A DNA stretch of 24,101 bases from Polyrhizophydium stewartii (Eukaryota > Chytridiomycota > Chytridiomycetes > Rhizophydiales): the NCBI GenBank assembly GCA_027604665.1, contig JADGIZ010000129.1, positions 1 through 24,101 of the forward strand, given 5' to 3'. The translations under genes were made by a program, and so were the position numbers. The notes beneath the pieces are model-generated. The model had not been told where the DNA came from. It saw only the letters and a list, made by a program, of their open reading frames with translations, and ran no database searches. How positions within the stretch are numbered: position 1 is the first letter of the stretch; every line of letters begins with the position of its first letter. Positions 8,747 to 18,877 of this stretch are shown here, piece by piece.

Positions 8747-11700
8747 TCATTCGGTGGTGGACAGCCGCCCCAGCGAGGCAGCGGCGGGTGACATGCTCAT
8801 GTCGCCGGGGGGAAACGACGACGCATAGCCGGGCGGCTGGAGCGGATCGGCTTGAGCGGCGCCAGCGGGAGGCGTGTCCAGGCGGTCGCGCAGGCGCTTG
8901 AACTGGCGCAGCCGCTCGCGCGAGTTGGAGATGAAGCCGTTGGGGCTGGTGCGCTGTGCGAGAATCTGAGCAAGCATGTTGGCGTGGATGGCGACGTGGC
9001 GCACATACGCCGAAAGCGACGCTCCCGTCACGAGCTTGGCTGTTTCGGCCGTCTGGCCAATGTTGGGCAGGTCCGGCCGAACGAGCATCGAGACGCGGAA
9101 CAGCGATCCGTGGTACGCATCGACAACACCGGAGCCTGCTGCGCCGCCACCGGCACCTGCCGACGTCGAGCTGCCCATGGTGAAGCTGGCGCCAGATCCC
9201 GAGAGCGACAGCGCAGCAGAGGCACCTGACGTGCTGATGGAGAGCGGCGCATCTGCGGTCGGCGAGAGAGGACCGCCGTCCATCGCCGTCTGCGTCAATC
9301 CGGCCGTCGACACAACGGCCTGGCCGCCGGCAACAAAGACGACGTTTCCGGACGCTCCCGCCGCCAGCGGTGCGTCCGTCGCCCACCGGCCCAGCGGCTC
9401 GATTAGCACAAAGAAGAAGTTGAACTCGCCCGGGATCGTCGCGTGCGTGAATGCACCGCCCTCGTTCCACACAATGGTCACAAAGTCGTTGCCAATGTGG
9501 CGCTTCTTGGCGGTGCATGTCGGGTCGTAGTCGCGGTTCGGCATGAGCGTTGTGGCATGGAAGATGACCTGCGCAAGCCGCTGGTCGTCGGCCGAGCACA
9601 GGCCAAACTCGCCGTCAACCGCCTCGGACGACGTGTCGAGGCCGCCCGTGTACACATCGCGACAGCCCGGCAGGCGAAAGAGGCGGCCGAGGGAGTGCAG
9701 GAAGCCCGTGTACGTGCGCGAGCCCGAGGTGTTGGAGAGGATCTGCTGCTCGGTCGACTGGCCTGGCCCGACATACACGATGCCGATCTTGTGCAGGTCA
9801 ATGACGGGCGTGCGGTCGAGCACCGAAACCGCGCGGGCGACGGAGTCGGTGTCGGGCAGCTGGCGCAGCGAGACGAACGTTGACGGGCTGGCGCTCGGGT
9901 AGCGGAAGAACTGCATCGGGATCAGGCTCGGGTCGATGGCGCGATGTTCGTCACGGATGCGAGCCACGAGCGATGCCGTCGGCGTTGCGAGCGCCGCGGA
10001 TGATGTCGCCGGCGTCGCCGAGGCTGCCGCAGCGAGCGCTGGCGACTGAGACTCGCTGACCGCTCCGAGCACAGGCCCGGTCATGGAGATCGACTTGGCA
10101 CGCCGCAAGCGCGAGTGGGCCAGCTGCGCGGTTGTCTGAGCCGACGTGAGCTCGGTGCTCGTCGATGGGTCCCTGGGCGTCCACTCGACATCGCCGCTGG
10201 CGGCTGGCGGCCCGGTGTGCTCGGACACGGCGGAATGGATGTCTTTGGCAGAGCCGACCGACACGGATCGCGAATGAGACGCCCCACGCGGATGCCCGGC
10301 GCGCACAGACTCTGGCTCGCATGCAGCATGCGCGGCGTCAGCACAGCAGGCAGCAGGCCGCCGAGTCACTCAGGCGCGCTCGCACCCGCGCCCGCTGTCT
10401 GGACCGTTGAGAGCCGCCGCTGCATCTGCGGCAGCGTGAACATGGGAGACATCGTCAGTGTCTGCGAGAGCCAATCGGGCTGGCCCACGCTGTTGATGCG
10501 CTGCGTGACGTTTTCGAGATGGATCCAGAACGAGATGACGCCGGTCGGTCGGCGCACGACGAGTTCCGCCCAGCCGGGCTCCTTGGCGCTCGTGACCGAG
10601 ATCAGCGCGTTGCCCTGGATCCAGGTGCGCGTTGCCTTGTTGCGCGACCCCGCAAGGCCGCGCGACCACGACGCATCGCTCGGCTTGGGCCAGCAGTCGA
10701 CAAACGTGTTCTGCGCCATCATCTCGAGGACGAGCTCGACGTGCTCGTTGATCTGCGGCTCCGCGGGCGGCGTCGCCCCCGAGCCTGCGGGCGAGGCCGC
10801 CGCCGCAGGCTGCGCGCCGCTCAGTGCCAGCGCCTGCGCGGTTGTTGCAGAGCCAGAGGAGATGAGCCGGTGGATGATGAAGGGCACAAACTTGAGCCGC
10901 TCAGAGAGCTTGAGGTTCATGAACCACAACGAGATCACGTGGAATGCGAGCTCCGTGACGTAGCTCGACACGGCCGCGTCGCTCGACGTGCCCGACGACG
11001 ACGAGCGGATGTACTGAACTGCGATGCCAAACACGTTGCGATATGCCATCTCGTTGAAGTCGGCGTAGACCTCGGGCACGCGCGCGAGCGACGACAGGAA
11101 CTCGAGGTTCGCGACTGCGAGCGACTGCGACGTCGTCTTGATGATGCGCTCGAGCACGAGAGCGACGATCTTGTTTGCGCTGAGCGGCATCTCGACAAGC
11201 GCCAACGTCAGCACGTGCAGACAGAACTTGGCGTTGCTGGGCCAGACCGAGTGGCAGTGGCAGATCACGGACAGAATCTCGTCTTGCTGCGTCTTGGCAA
11301 AGAGATACTTGAACGGGATCAGCTGCGCATAGAGCTTGAGGAACGCGAGGTGAAGATCGCTCTTGCGCGGGACGGGGTCCAGCGTCGGAACGAGCACATG
11401 TCCACTGACGGGCTCGATGAGCGCAACACGAAGCAGCTGGATCTGTGCGTGCGATCCGCGCAGGAGCGAGTGGTTCTCGAGCATGCTGGTGAGGTGGGCG
11501 AGTGCCGCATGCAGCACCGAGGCATGAACCTCGTGCTTGAACATGAAGATAGCGGCCTCGATGATCGCTCCGATGGGGACAATCGCATGGCGGCTGACCA
11601 GCGTGGCCGGCGTCGACGGTGCAACCGCAGCCGACGGCGGCGTCGAGGGGCTCGCCACGGCCGAGTGCGTGGGACCACTGGCCGAGTTGGGAGCCGACGC

Positions 11701-14235
11701 CGCCGACTGCGGGCCAGGGCTGATCAGCAGCGTGCCCGGCGACTCGTCGAGTAAGCGCGACGATGCGGACCGGAACGTGTACAGCCGCAGGGCCTCGCAT
11801 CGCACTCCGGCCCGCGCGCGGTCGCCGAGGACGTCGGGGTCGGTCTCGGTCTCAGAGTCGAGCCCCAGGGGCGACGCTGCCACGGCGGCCTCGGGCGGCA
11901 GGACGTACGACAGCCGAAACTGGTCGTTGGCCCGCAGCGAGCCGAGAAAGTCCCACGCGGCCAGGCGGGCCTCGCGCGGCACCGCGTGCACCCAGTGCGC
12001 AATGTTGGTGATCCAGCGAAACACGGACACGGTGGATGAGGGCTGCAGTCGCGGATCTGCGTTGTGCGTCAGGCGGTCGAACAACAGGATGAGCGCGTTC
12101 ACGGCGTGCACCGAGTGCCACGTCGAGAGGCCGGCAGGCTGGAACGGCGACTTGGCATCGTCGGGCGGTGGCGGCCTGCTGCCGTTGTGCTGGTTGAAGA
12201 GATCGATCGGGCGAGCGGTGCGGAGGCTGGATACGTTGGCGGCCCGGCGGACCAGCACGTCGACAAGCAGCTCGAGCTCGGCGAGATCGGCGTCGTGGCA
12301 GAGCTCGAGGATCCAGCGCGTCGCGAGAGCAACCACGCGCTGCGACGACTCGGTCGCAAAGCGCTCGAGCACGCGGTCAAAGAGCTGCTGCAGCGGCTGC
12401 CTCGCCGATCCCTGCTCCTGCATTGCGATGGTGTACCAGGCATGCAGGTTTGTGAACAGCCCAAACGTGCGCGAGCGCAGCGCGTCGGGGTCCGCGATGG
12501 GCTCTGGCGCGAGCGGCGACCTCGGCACAGAGAAGAAGACGCCATCCATGAGGCGGGCGACAGACTCGACATACGTTTCAGGATCGTCGCAAAACTGCAG
12601 CACCAACGCCGTCTGGTCGACGAGGAAGAGCGACATGTCAAACGACAGCCTCGGCGCCATCTCAATCAGAGCATGCAGGTATTTTGCCTGCGATGCGAGC
12701 AGCAGGGTCTCGTTGTACGCGCTGTGGATGTGCGTCCCGAGAGTCGAGTGCAGAAGCAGCTGCTGCGCAGTGCTGTGCACCGACGGCGACGGATGCACGC
12801 TCAATGGCCCCGACGACGCGGGGGGCAACCAAAGGTGCGTGCTCGCGCTGTAAATGTCGACAACGAGCTCCCACTCGAGGCCGCTGAAGCGCGAGCGATG
12901 TTTGTCGATCAAGGCGAGCGCGACTTCGAGCACCTTTCCCGTGACAACCGGCAGACGGTGGCGCAGCGGAACGACGAGATGCTGCAGCACAAACGAGTCG
13001 GGCAGCACGGCGTCGAGCGTCGAGTCGGAGCCCTGCGTCAAAAGATGGCGGAGCAGCACAAGGCTTCCAAAGACGACCGACGTCCAGCCGCTCGCGGCGA
13101 TCGGATCGGGGTCTGCGCCGTCCGACGACATGGCGTCAAAGATGTGCGACGTGGCCGGCAGAAAGTGGTGGGATCCTTTGACCATCTCAAACAGGGACCA
13201 CGCCTGCGAGGCCGTCTGCGGGTTGGCCACGGCGGAGCACAAACTCTGCACAAGCGAGGGCATTGTAGCGTCCGTGATGATGCTGTATCGTGCGAGCGAG
13301 TCGAAGCAGTCAAGGCAGGCCGACTTGGCGGACAGCGCGACGGCGGGCTGCTGGACAAGCGCCGCGATCTGGACGAGCAGCTGCGCGAGCACGGAGCCAC
13401 GCAGGTGCGTGCTCGAGAACTTGATGACGTTCGAGGTGAAGGCAAGCAGGCGCTGCAGCACGACGGTCGGGTCCGAGTCGGCCGCGACCGCAGCATCCGG
13501 CTCGGGCAGAGGCGACTTTGGTGGCACGGGTGGCGGCATCTGTGGGGGCGGGGCACAGATGGCGTCGGACAAGTTGCGCACCAGCGAGAGCAGCTGTCGA
13601 CCGAGCATGTGCTCTAGATGCCGCAGATTGCGTCCGTCCCTCGTGAGCGCGCGCAGCACGCGCAGGCGCCGTGCCGACTCTGCGACGGCGGACTCGACCG
13701 CCTCGGCGCCCGAGTCGGCGGTGGTCGCCAGCGGCGCGAGAGGCGGATCGATGCCCGAGACGGCCTTGAAGAACGACAGGCGCAGCAGTTCGCACGAATC
13801 AAAGTGCGACTCGAGCAGCGCGACGACGACTTCGAGCGCCAGGGCCCGCAGCGGCGGCGGCGCCGACAGCGCCGGGAAGATGCGCGGCCAGAGCTCGGGC
13901 ACCGCATGGGCGACGCTGAAGGAGCGGACGTGGGCGGCGAGCGCGGCGAGTGCGCTGGTCGCCACGGAAACCTCGTCGGGAGTCGGGCCACTCCCTGCAC
14001 CATCCGAAGCCAGGACTGCAAGGTCGGCAAGGATCCGCGAGAGGTCGCCGTCGGCCTGCGCTGGTCCCGGCGGCTCCGGCAGCCCTGAAGCGGTTGCAAG
14101 CTCCGTGGGCGACAGTACCTGGTCGTCGGCAGGCGCAGAGGGCGGACCCCCGCTTGAAGGACCCGCGGACGAGGTCGGCGCGGCGGCGGGCCTCCTGGAG
14201 AAGGTGGTCTTGAGCCGCTCCAGGGTGCCCGACAT
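8747..14235 (-). CDS. TSC2: Tuberin (TSC2), Rheb GTPase-activating protein
   Basis: Exons on the minus strand are 14235-10386 and 10311-8747, giving 1804 aa, close to human tuberin (about 1807). Tuberin with TSC1 turns off the Rheb GTPase and so restrains TORC1. Start MSGTLERLKTTFSRR; a long alpha-solenoid N-terminal region follows. The RapGAP domain is at about residues 1440-1660: VSVLDRTPVIDLHKIGIVYV, then SRTYTGFLHSLGRL and KKRHIGNDFVTIVWNE, with the catalytic Asn thumb at about residue 1558. After it come HVAIHANMLAQI and RERLRQFKRLRDRL, as in tuberin rather than other RapGAPs. The single intron (10312-10385, donor GTGCGA, branch GCTGAC) lies just ahead of the GAP domain. A Ser/Thr/Ala-rich linker precedes the GAP. 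Confidence 0.93.
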
Positions 14236-14490
14236 GCGAAGGCTTGACGGCCGTCGAAGAGTGGGGAGGCGGCGGGGCAGAGCGAGTGTGTGCGAGACGG
14301 CGGCGGCGACGGCGGCGGGGCTGGGATGCGTGCGTGGAGGGCCGGGAGAGGCGGGTGCAGACAGACTTTCCCGCCCGGATCGTCTCGAGATGGTGGAGCG
14401 CGGTCGAAGCGGTGTGGCCGAGGTTGCCTGGGAGCTGACGCCGGCGTGCCTCTTGCGGCGGGCGCTGGCGCTGCTGCTGCTACTGCGACG
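14236..14490. promoter_or_regulatory. Divergent intergenic region TSC2 / TMEM115
   Basis: These 255 bp lie between the two start codons and must hold both promoters. The left part is GA-rich on the plus strand with repeated cggcgg units. No TATA box or other named element is recognisable. Confidence 0.4.
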
Positions 14491-15858
14491 ATGCCGCATG
14501 CGCAGAGACTGCCAGGACCGTTGGGCACCGTTCCGCCCGTGACGCAGGCCGCGGCGCTCATCACAGCGGCGCTGTCGGCGCTCATGGTGCTGCTGCCGGC
14601 GCTGGAGGTCGACATAGAGGGCGATGCGGTGGCGAGCGCAGGCGGCATCAAGCCGCTGCTCGCGGCCGTGCCGAGCTACGTCCTGTTCCGGCCGTGGACG
14701 CTTCTGACGGCCGGCTTTGTCGAGACCCGCCTCGTCTTTGTGCGTGAGACGCCGGGCCGCCTTTGAGCTCGTGAAGACAGCCTGCTGACGGATCCGTGGT
14801 CGCGGCCGCAGTTCCTCATCAACATCTCGGCGCTGCTCTTTATGGGCCGGTATTTCGAGAACATCTGGGGCTCTCGGTGCGCACACGACTGCGTCTTGCC
14901 TGCTGGACTGGTGCTGGATGGCTCGGGCTGCTGACTGTCGCGCAGGGAGTTTGCAAAGTACGCAGTGATTGTGACCGTCTCGACATATACGGCCACGACC
15001 CTCATGCTCTACGTCGGCTACGCCGCCACGCTCGATCTCTCGTTTCTGTGCGTGCGGCGCATGCGGCGGCGCATGCGGCCGCGTGCACCTCATCGGCTGC
15101 GCGCGAGGGCTGAACACGGCAATCGGATGCAGATTCGGCACTCAGGCCAACGGCCTTGGCGGCCTCTTGTGTGGCCTCGTTGTTGCATTCAAGCAGGCGG
15201 TGCCCGAGCACACGATCGTGCTCCTGCGGCTGGTTTCGTTCCGCGCAAAGGCACGCCGTCGCAGCGGGCCTCGCGACTGGCTGCGGGCTGCTTCGCTGAC
15301 GCTGCGACGCCATGCACAGCAACTGCCGTCCATCATCTTTGTCATCCACCTCGTCCTGTTCCTGCTTGGCCTGATCCATGTGTCGTTCTTTATCGAGACC
15401 TTTGGTATGGTGGCGTCGTGGATCTACATCCGCTTTTACAAGATGCAGGACGGGATCCGCGGCGACCGCAGCGAGACGTTCTCGTTTACCAGCTTCTTCC
15501 CCGATGCAATGCAGTTGCGTACCTGCCCGCTTGCGAGTGGGTTGTGCGTTGTGGGTTGCGGGTGCAGATCTGGAGCGCTGACGGCAGCACCAGACCCGTG
15601 CTCAAGCCCATCTCGACGGTCGTGTACAGGTTTATGGTCAAGTACCGTCTGCTGCCGCCGCTGCCGGGACGCCCACTCCTGGCCGACATTGAGTCGCCCG
15701 CGCCAGGCCAGATGCCTCCGGCACTGCCGCTCAGCGGCGAGATCTCGGATGCGGACCGCCGCCGGTGCGAATCGCTGCGGATGGGCCGCCGACTGTCGAG
15801 TGGCTGACAGTCTCCGTGTGGGCAGTGCACTGGCGCTGCGATCCGTCGAGCAGCGCAT

Positions 15859-15907
<49 letters not shown>

Positions 15908-16075
15908 CAGGCGCAAGAGCAGACCGCAGCGCCGGCCGCACCCTCGTTTGGCGCGACAGAGCCCGCATCGGCGTCACCGTCGGCGTCGCCGTCGCGGGGA
16001 CTCAGCGCCGCAGCCAGCGCGGCCGCGAGCGCAGTGGCCAGCCGCATGCACTCGCGGGCCAACACCGGGGCGTAG
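14491..16075 (+). CDS. TMEM115 family Golgi membrane protein (rhomboid-like DUF1751)
   Basis: Exons 14491-14739, 14812-14876, 14946-15047, 15133-15250, 15320-15513, 15594-15764 and 15826-16075 give 382 aa. The family are multi-pass Golgi proteins with a rhomboid-like fold lacking catalytic residues, linked to retrograde Golgi-ER traffic. Seen: a first helix ALITAALSALMVLLP, PWTLLTAGFVET, FMGRYFENIWGS, GLVVAFKQAVPEHTIVL, a hydrophobic block FVIHLVLFLLGLIHV, then ASWIYIRFY and TFSFTSFFPDAMQP, and the cytosolic ISDADRRRALALRSVEQRM. These follow the order in animal TMEM115. A 17-residue polyglutamine and an Ala/Ser-rich tail close the protein. The intron at 15251-15319 needs a GC donor; retained, it adds 23 residues in frame. 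The gene converges on uL3 (78 bp between stops). Confidence 0.87.
15860..15910 (+). repeat. CAG/CAA trinucleotide repeat (polyglutamine, in TMEM115)
   Basis: Thirteen uninterrupted CAG units (15860-15898) are followed by three CAA and one CAG, coding for 17 glutamines in the last exon of the TMEM115-like gene. The pure CAG run is a likely length polymorphism; the CAA units at its end would limit slippage there. Confidence 0.95.
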
Positions 16076-16153
16076 CTGCAATGAAGCCCGGCGGGCCAGA
16101 GCCAACTCGGCAAGTGACACAGGCGCACAGATTCATTCGGGACACGCGCGCGC

Positions 16154-17766
16154 TTAGGCAAGGTCCTTCTTGAGGGTGCCGTAGTGGGCGGCCTTCTCCT
16201 CCGAGGTCTGGAAGCGACCGTTGCCGAACTTGGACGACGTGTCGATGAACTTGAGCTGGACCTTCTCGAGGGCGGCACGCTTGGTGTGGACGAGGAGCGA
16301 CTTGCGCAGGGTGACGACGCGCTTGCGCACGCCGGGGCACGAGCCCTTGATCATGACCCAGTCCTCGCCAACGACACCGTAGTGGGGGAAGCCGCCCATG
16401 GGCGTGATGGCCTTGGTGGTCAGGTCAAACTCGGTCGAGGCGCTGGCCTTGTCGCCAGAGGCACCGACGCGGTAGACCTTCTTGTTCATCTCCGTGCGGT
16501 GGTGGTAGCCGTCCTGACCGGCGCGGGGCACGGCGAACTGCACGCGCGACGGGTGCCAGGCGCCGATACAAGCGACCTTGCGGAGACCCTTGTGCGTCTT
16601 GCGGGGCAGCTTCTTGACGCCCCAGCGAGCAACGACACCCTCGAAACCGTGACCCTTGGTGACGCCAATGATGTCAATCATCTCGTCCTGCTCAAAGACC
16701 GACGACACGGGGATCGTCTTCTCAAAGTGCGACTTGGCCCACTCGACCTTGTCGGCGACCGAGCCGCCGTTGAGCTGGACCTCCATGACGTGGGCCTTCT
16801 TCTGGCCGAGGCCAACCTTGCGGACCTGCGTGTGGACAATGACGCGCACGACCTGGCAGTACTTCTTGATGCGCTCGAGCTGCTGCTCAATCGGCTTGGC
16901 GCCCTCGGTGTACTTCTTGGCGTACTTGGTGAAGGCCTTCTTCTTGGAGTGGTACCAGTTCTTGTAGAAGCGGCGGCGGAGCTCCTCCGACAGGTGCTCG
17001 GCCCACACGGTCGTGAGCGAGCGAAGGCCGCGGGGCGTCTCGACGTAGCCGACGACACCAACGACGACGACGGGGGGCGTCTCGATGATGGTGACGGCCT
17101 CGACAATCTCCTTCTTGTGCATCTCTGCAGCGCGGCGCGGAGGCGTCAGCACCCTGATGCGACGCAGATGCAGGTCCGCCGTGCCAACAAGAGGCGCAGA
17201 AAAAAGAGCGCCGATCACCGGGCCTGGTGGTGCCAGGACGCGGCGGGCGAGCTGGCCGCCAGCGGGAGCTCGGGGTGGGAAGGGGATCCGGGCAACCGCC
17301 ACTCACTCGCGCCGGGGCGGTCCAGGTCGCGCACAATGTGGGTCATGCCGGCCTTGTAGCCGAGGAAGGCCGTCAGGTGCACGGGCTTCTTGGCGTCGTC
17401 ACGGGGGAACGACTTGCACTTGCCGCGGGAGCGGCGCGCGCGCTTGCGGGGCAGGAAGCCGAGCGAACCGTGGCGGGGGTGTTCGAACTTGCAGTGAGAC
17501 TGTCGCACCAGGCGGAGCGTGCAACCGGTCAGTCATGGGCTCAAAAGGCGCGGCAGCACGCTCATCCATCCATCCGTCCATCCATCCGCCCGCGGGCACG
17601 ACTGCGCACGCACGCACGCACGCACGCATGCGCGGACGGATGCGTGCGTGCGCGCACATGCCGGCGGGCTGCGGCCCGCATCCGTCCGTGCGCGGTGCGG
17701 CGCGGGGTCGGCGGAGGCGGGTGGATGGATGGGTGCCGTGTCGGCGCGCAGGGCGTCGCGCACCAT
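16154..17766 (-). CDS. RPL3: 60S ribosomal protein L3 (uL3)
   Basis: Exons on the minus strand are 17766-17764 (ATG only), 17499-17307 and 17124-16154, giving 388 aa (yeast has 387). uL3 lies near the peptidyl-transferase centre of the large subunit. Family marks are [91 protein letters not shown], and [20 protein letters not shown]. The last contains the His and the Trp that match yeast H243 (methylated) and W255. The conserved N-terminus [13 protein letters not shown] has no ATG in front: an acceptor (gcgacag) ends right before its Ser codon. The upstream minus-strand ATG followed directly by GTGCGC at 17766 fits a start-codon-only first exon, with a 264-nt intron. The second intron (182 nt) is also long for this window. 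Confidence 0.93.
17565..17732. repeat. Nested inverted simple repeats inside the uL3 first intron
   Basis: The plus strand shows a (catc)n-like tract ending in ccatccatccgcccgc (about 17578-17593). It is matched near 17716-17732 by gcgggtggatggatgg, its reverse complement except for one base. Between them a (cgca)n tract (about 17601-17628) faces gtgcgtgcgcgcac (about 17643-17656). The arms can pair as nested stems. Edges are approximate. Confidence 0.65.
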
Positions 17767-17894
17767 CCCACAGAAATAAGCAGCGGAAAGTTGCTGGCGA
17801 GGCGCGAATCAGGGTTGTTCGCCGCGCACCTGAGGGCGCGTTTCACGGGGGGACTTTGCGCCGGCAGGCAGGCACCCCTCCGCGAGACCAAGAG
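17767..17894. promoter_or_regulatory. Shared divergent promoter of uL3 and V-ATPase G
   Basis: Only 128 bp separate the inferred start codons of two highly expressed housekeeping genes, so their promoters must overlap. Near the uL3 start the minus strand has a short pyrimidine-rich run (gcttatttctgtggg), the kind of sequence often found at ribosomal-protein transcription starts; that reading is inference. Confidence 0.45.
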
Positions 17895-18651
17895 ATGGCA
17901 AGCTTGCGACGCACCCGCGCACGCCGGGGCCTGCACGCGCCGCGCGTGCGTCCGGCGCGCTGACACGCGGCGCCGCTCCTCGCACGCGCACGTACGACGC
18001 CGGGCCGTGCGTGTTGCAGGCGCAGAACTCGCAGGGCATCCAGACGCTGCTCGAGGCCGAGAAGGAGGCCGGCAAGATTGTCACCAAGGCGCGCCAGTGT
18101 GAGCTTGCACCCTGGCCGCCACCATCCGCCCATTGCGCAGGCGCCTCCATGGCCATGCAGCCCCCGCGCGCACAGCCTTGGCTGCCTCCTACGTGCACGC
18201 TGACCCTGCGTGGCTGCTCCAGACCGCCTGCAGCGCCTCAAGGACGCGCGGACCGAGGCCGCCAAGGAGATTGAGTTGCTCAAGGCCCAGAAGACGCGCG
18301 AGTTCCAGGACTTTGAGAAGCAGGTGCGTCGCGCCTGCTGCGCTGCACTTGCAGCGCCAGCGTTGCGCACGACTCTTGACCCGCGTCGTTGCGTGCAGTT
18401 CACTGGCGACTCGGATGAGTCGGTCCAGAAGGCCCACCAGCAAACCGAGGCGTCGCTGGCCGAGATTGCTGCCGCGGTCGCCAAGAACAAGGACGCCGTC
18501 ATCCAAAAGTTGCTCGCCACGATTGTTCAGTGCGAGCCCAAGGTACGGACGCCATTGGCAGTGGTTGGCGTGGATATCGCGGTTGTATGCTGCTGACCGA
18601 GAGTGTGCGATCGCACAGGCCCACTCCAACGCCAAACCAGGAAAGGTGTGA
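17895..18651 (+). CDS. V-type proton ATPase subunit G (Vma10/ATP6V1G)
   Basis: Subunit G is part of the peripheral stalk of the vacuolar ATPase, paired with subunit E. Sure exons are 18020-18098, 18223-18323, 18399-18542 and 18619-18651, reading AQNSQGIQTLLEAEKEA, then ARQYRLQRLKDARTEAAKEI, TREFQDFEKQ and KDAVIQKLLATIVQ. All are helical and charged, as in the family. The only upstream ATG after the uL3 start is at 17895. Two in-frame models exist. In one, the ATG alone is exon 1 with a GC donor (ATG|GCAAGC), giving 119 aa beginning MAQNSQGIQ, as in the family. In the other, exon 1 is 17895-17945 with a GT donor, giving 135 aa with an extra Arg-rich N-terminus. I prefer the first for its family-like start. 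Confidence 0.88.
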
Positions 18652-18877
18652 TTGCATTGGAAGGAAACAAGGAACATGCTTGGTCGGCAGACGCAGACCA
18701 GAGCCACAACCATGACTGAACTGAAAGCGCGTTTTATTTGAGCGAGAAGTGACTTTCAGAGGCAGGCCATGCGAGAAAGCAAACGAGCATAGAAGGGGGG
18801 GGGGATGAACAATGCTGGGCACCAGCGGCGTGCGCGAGCATGGCGGAAGAAGGGTCGGACGATATGCTTCAGCACCG
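18652..18877. other. Convergent 3' intergenic gap, V-ATPase G / Sos7-like
   Basis: The gap is 226 bp long between two stop codons and should hold both 3' UTRs and polyadenylation sites. It has an AT-richer stretch (gcgttttatttgagcg, about 18728-18743) and a run of ten G at 18795-18804. No coding signal or tRNA was seen. Confidence 0.5.

Noticed and set aside
10519..14542. Long plus-strand open frames of 411, 517 and 562 codons opposite TSC2
   Set aside because: They are antisense shadows: the minus strand holds a 1804-aa protein with a clear RapGAP domain, and high GC leaves few stops. The plus-strand translations are Arg/Ala/Ser-rich with no family motifs.
16184..17359. 391-codon plus-strand open frame opposite uL3
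   Set aside because: It mirrors the conserved uL3 codons; its Leu/Asp/Val-rich pattern is typical of the antisense of a highly biased gene.
17565..17732. Regularly spaced repeats suggesting a CRISPR array or a tandem satellite
   Set aside because: The units are 4-bp simple repeats without spacers, in a eukaryotic intron; they are better described as inverted simple repeats.
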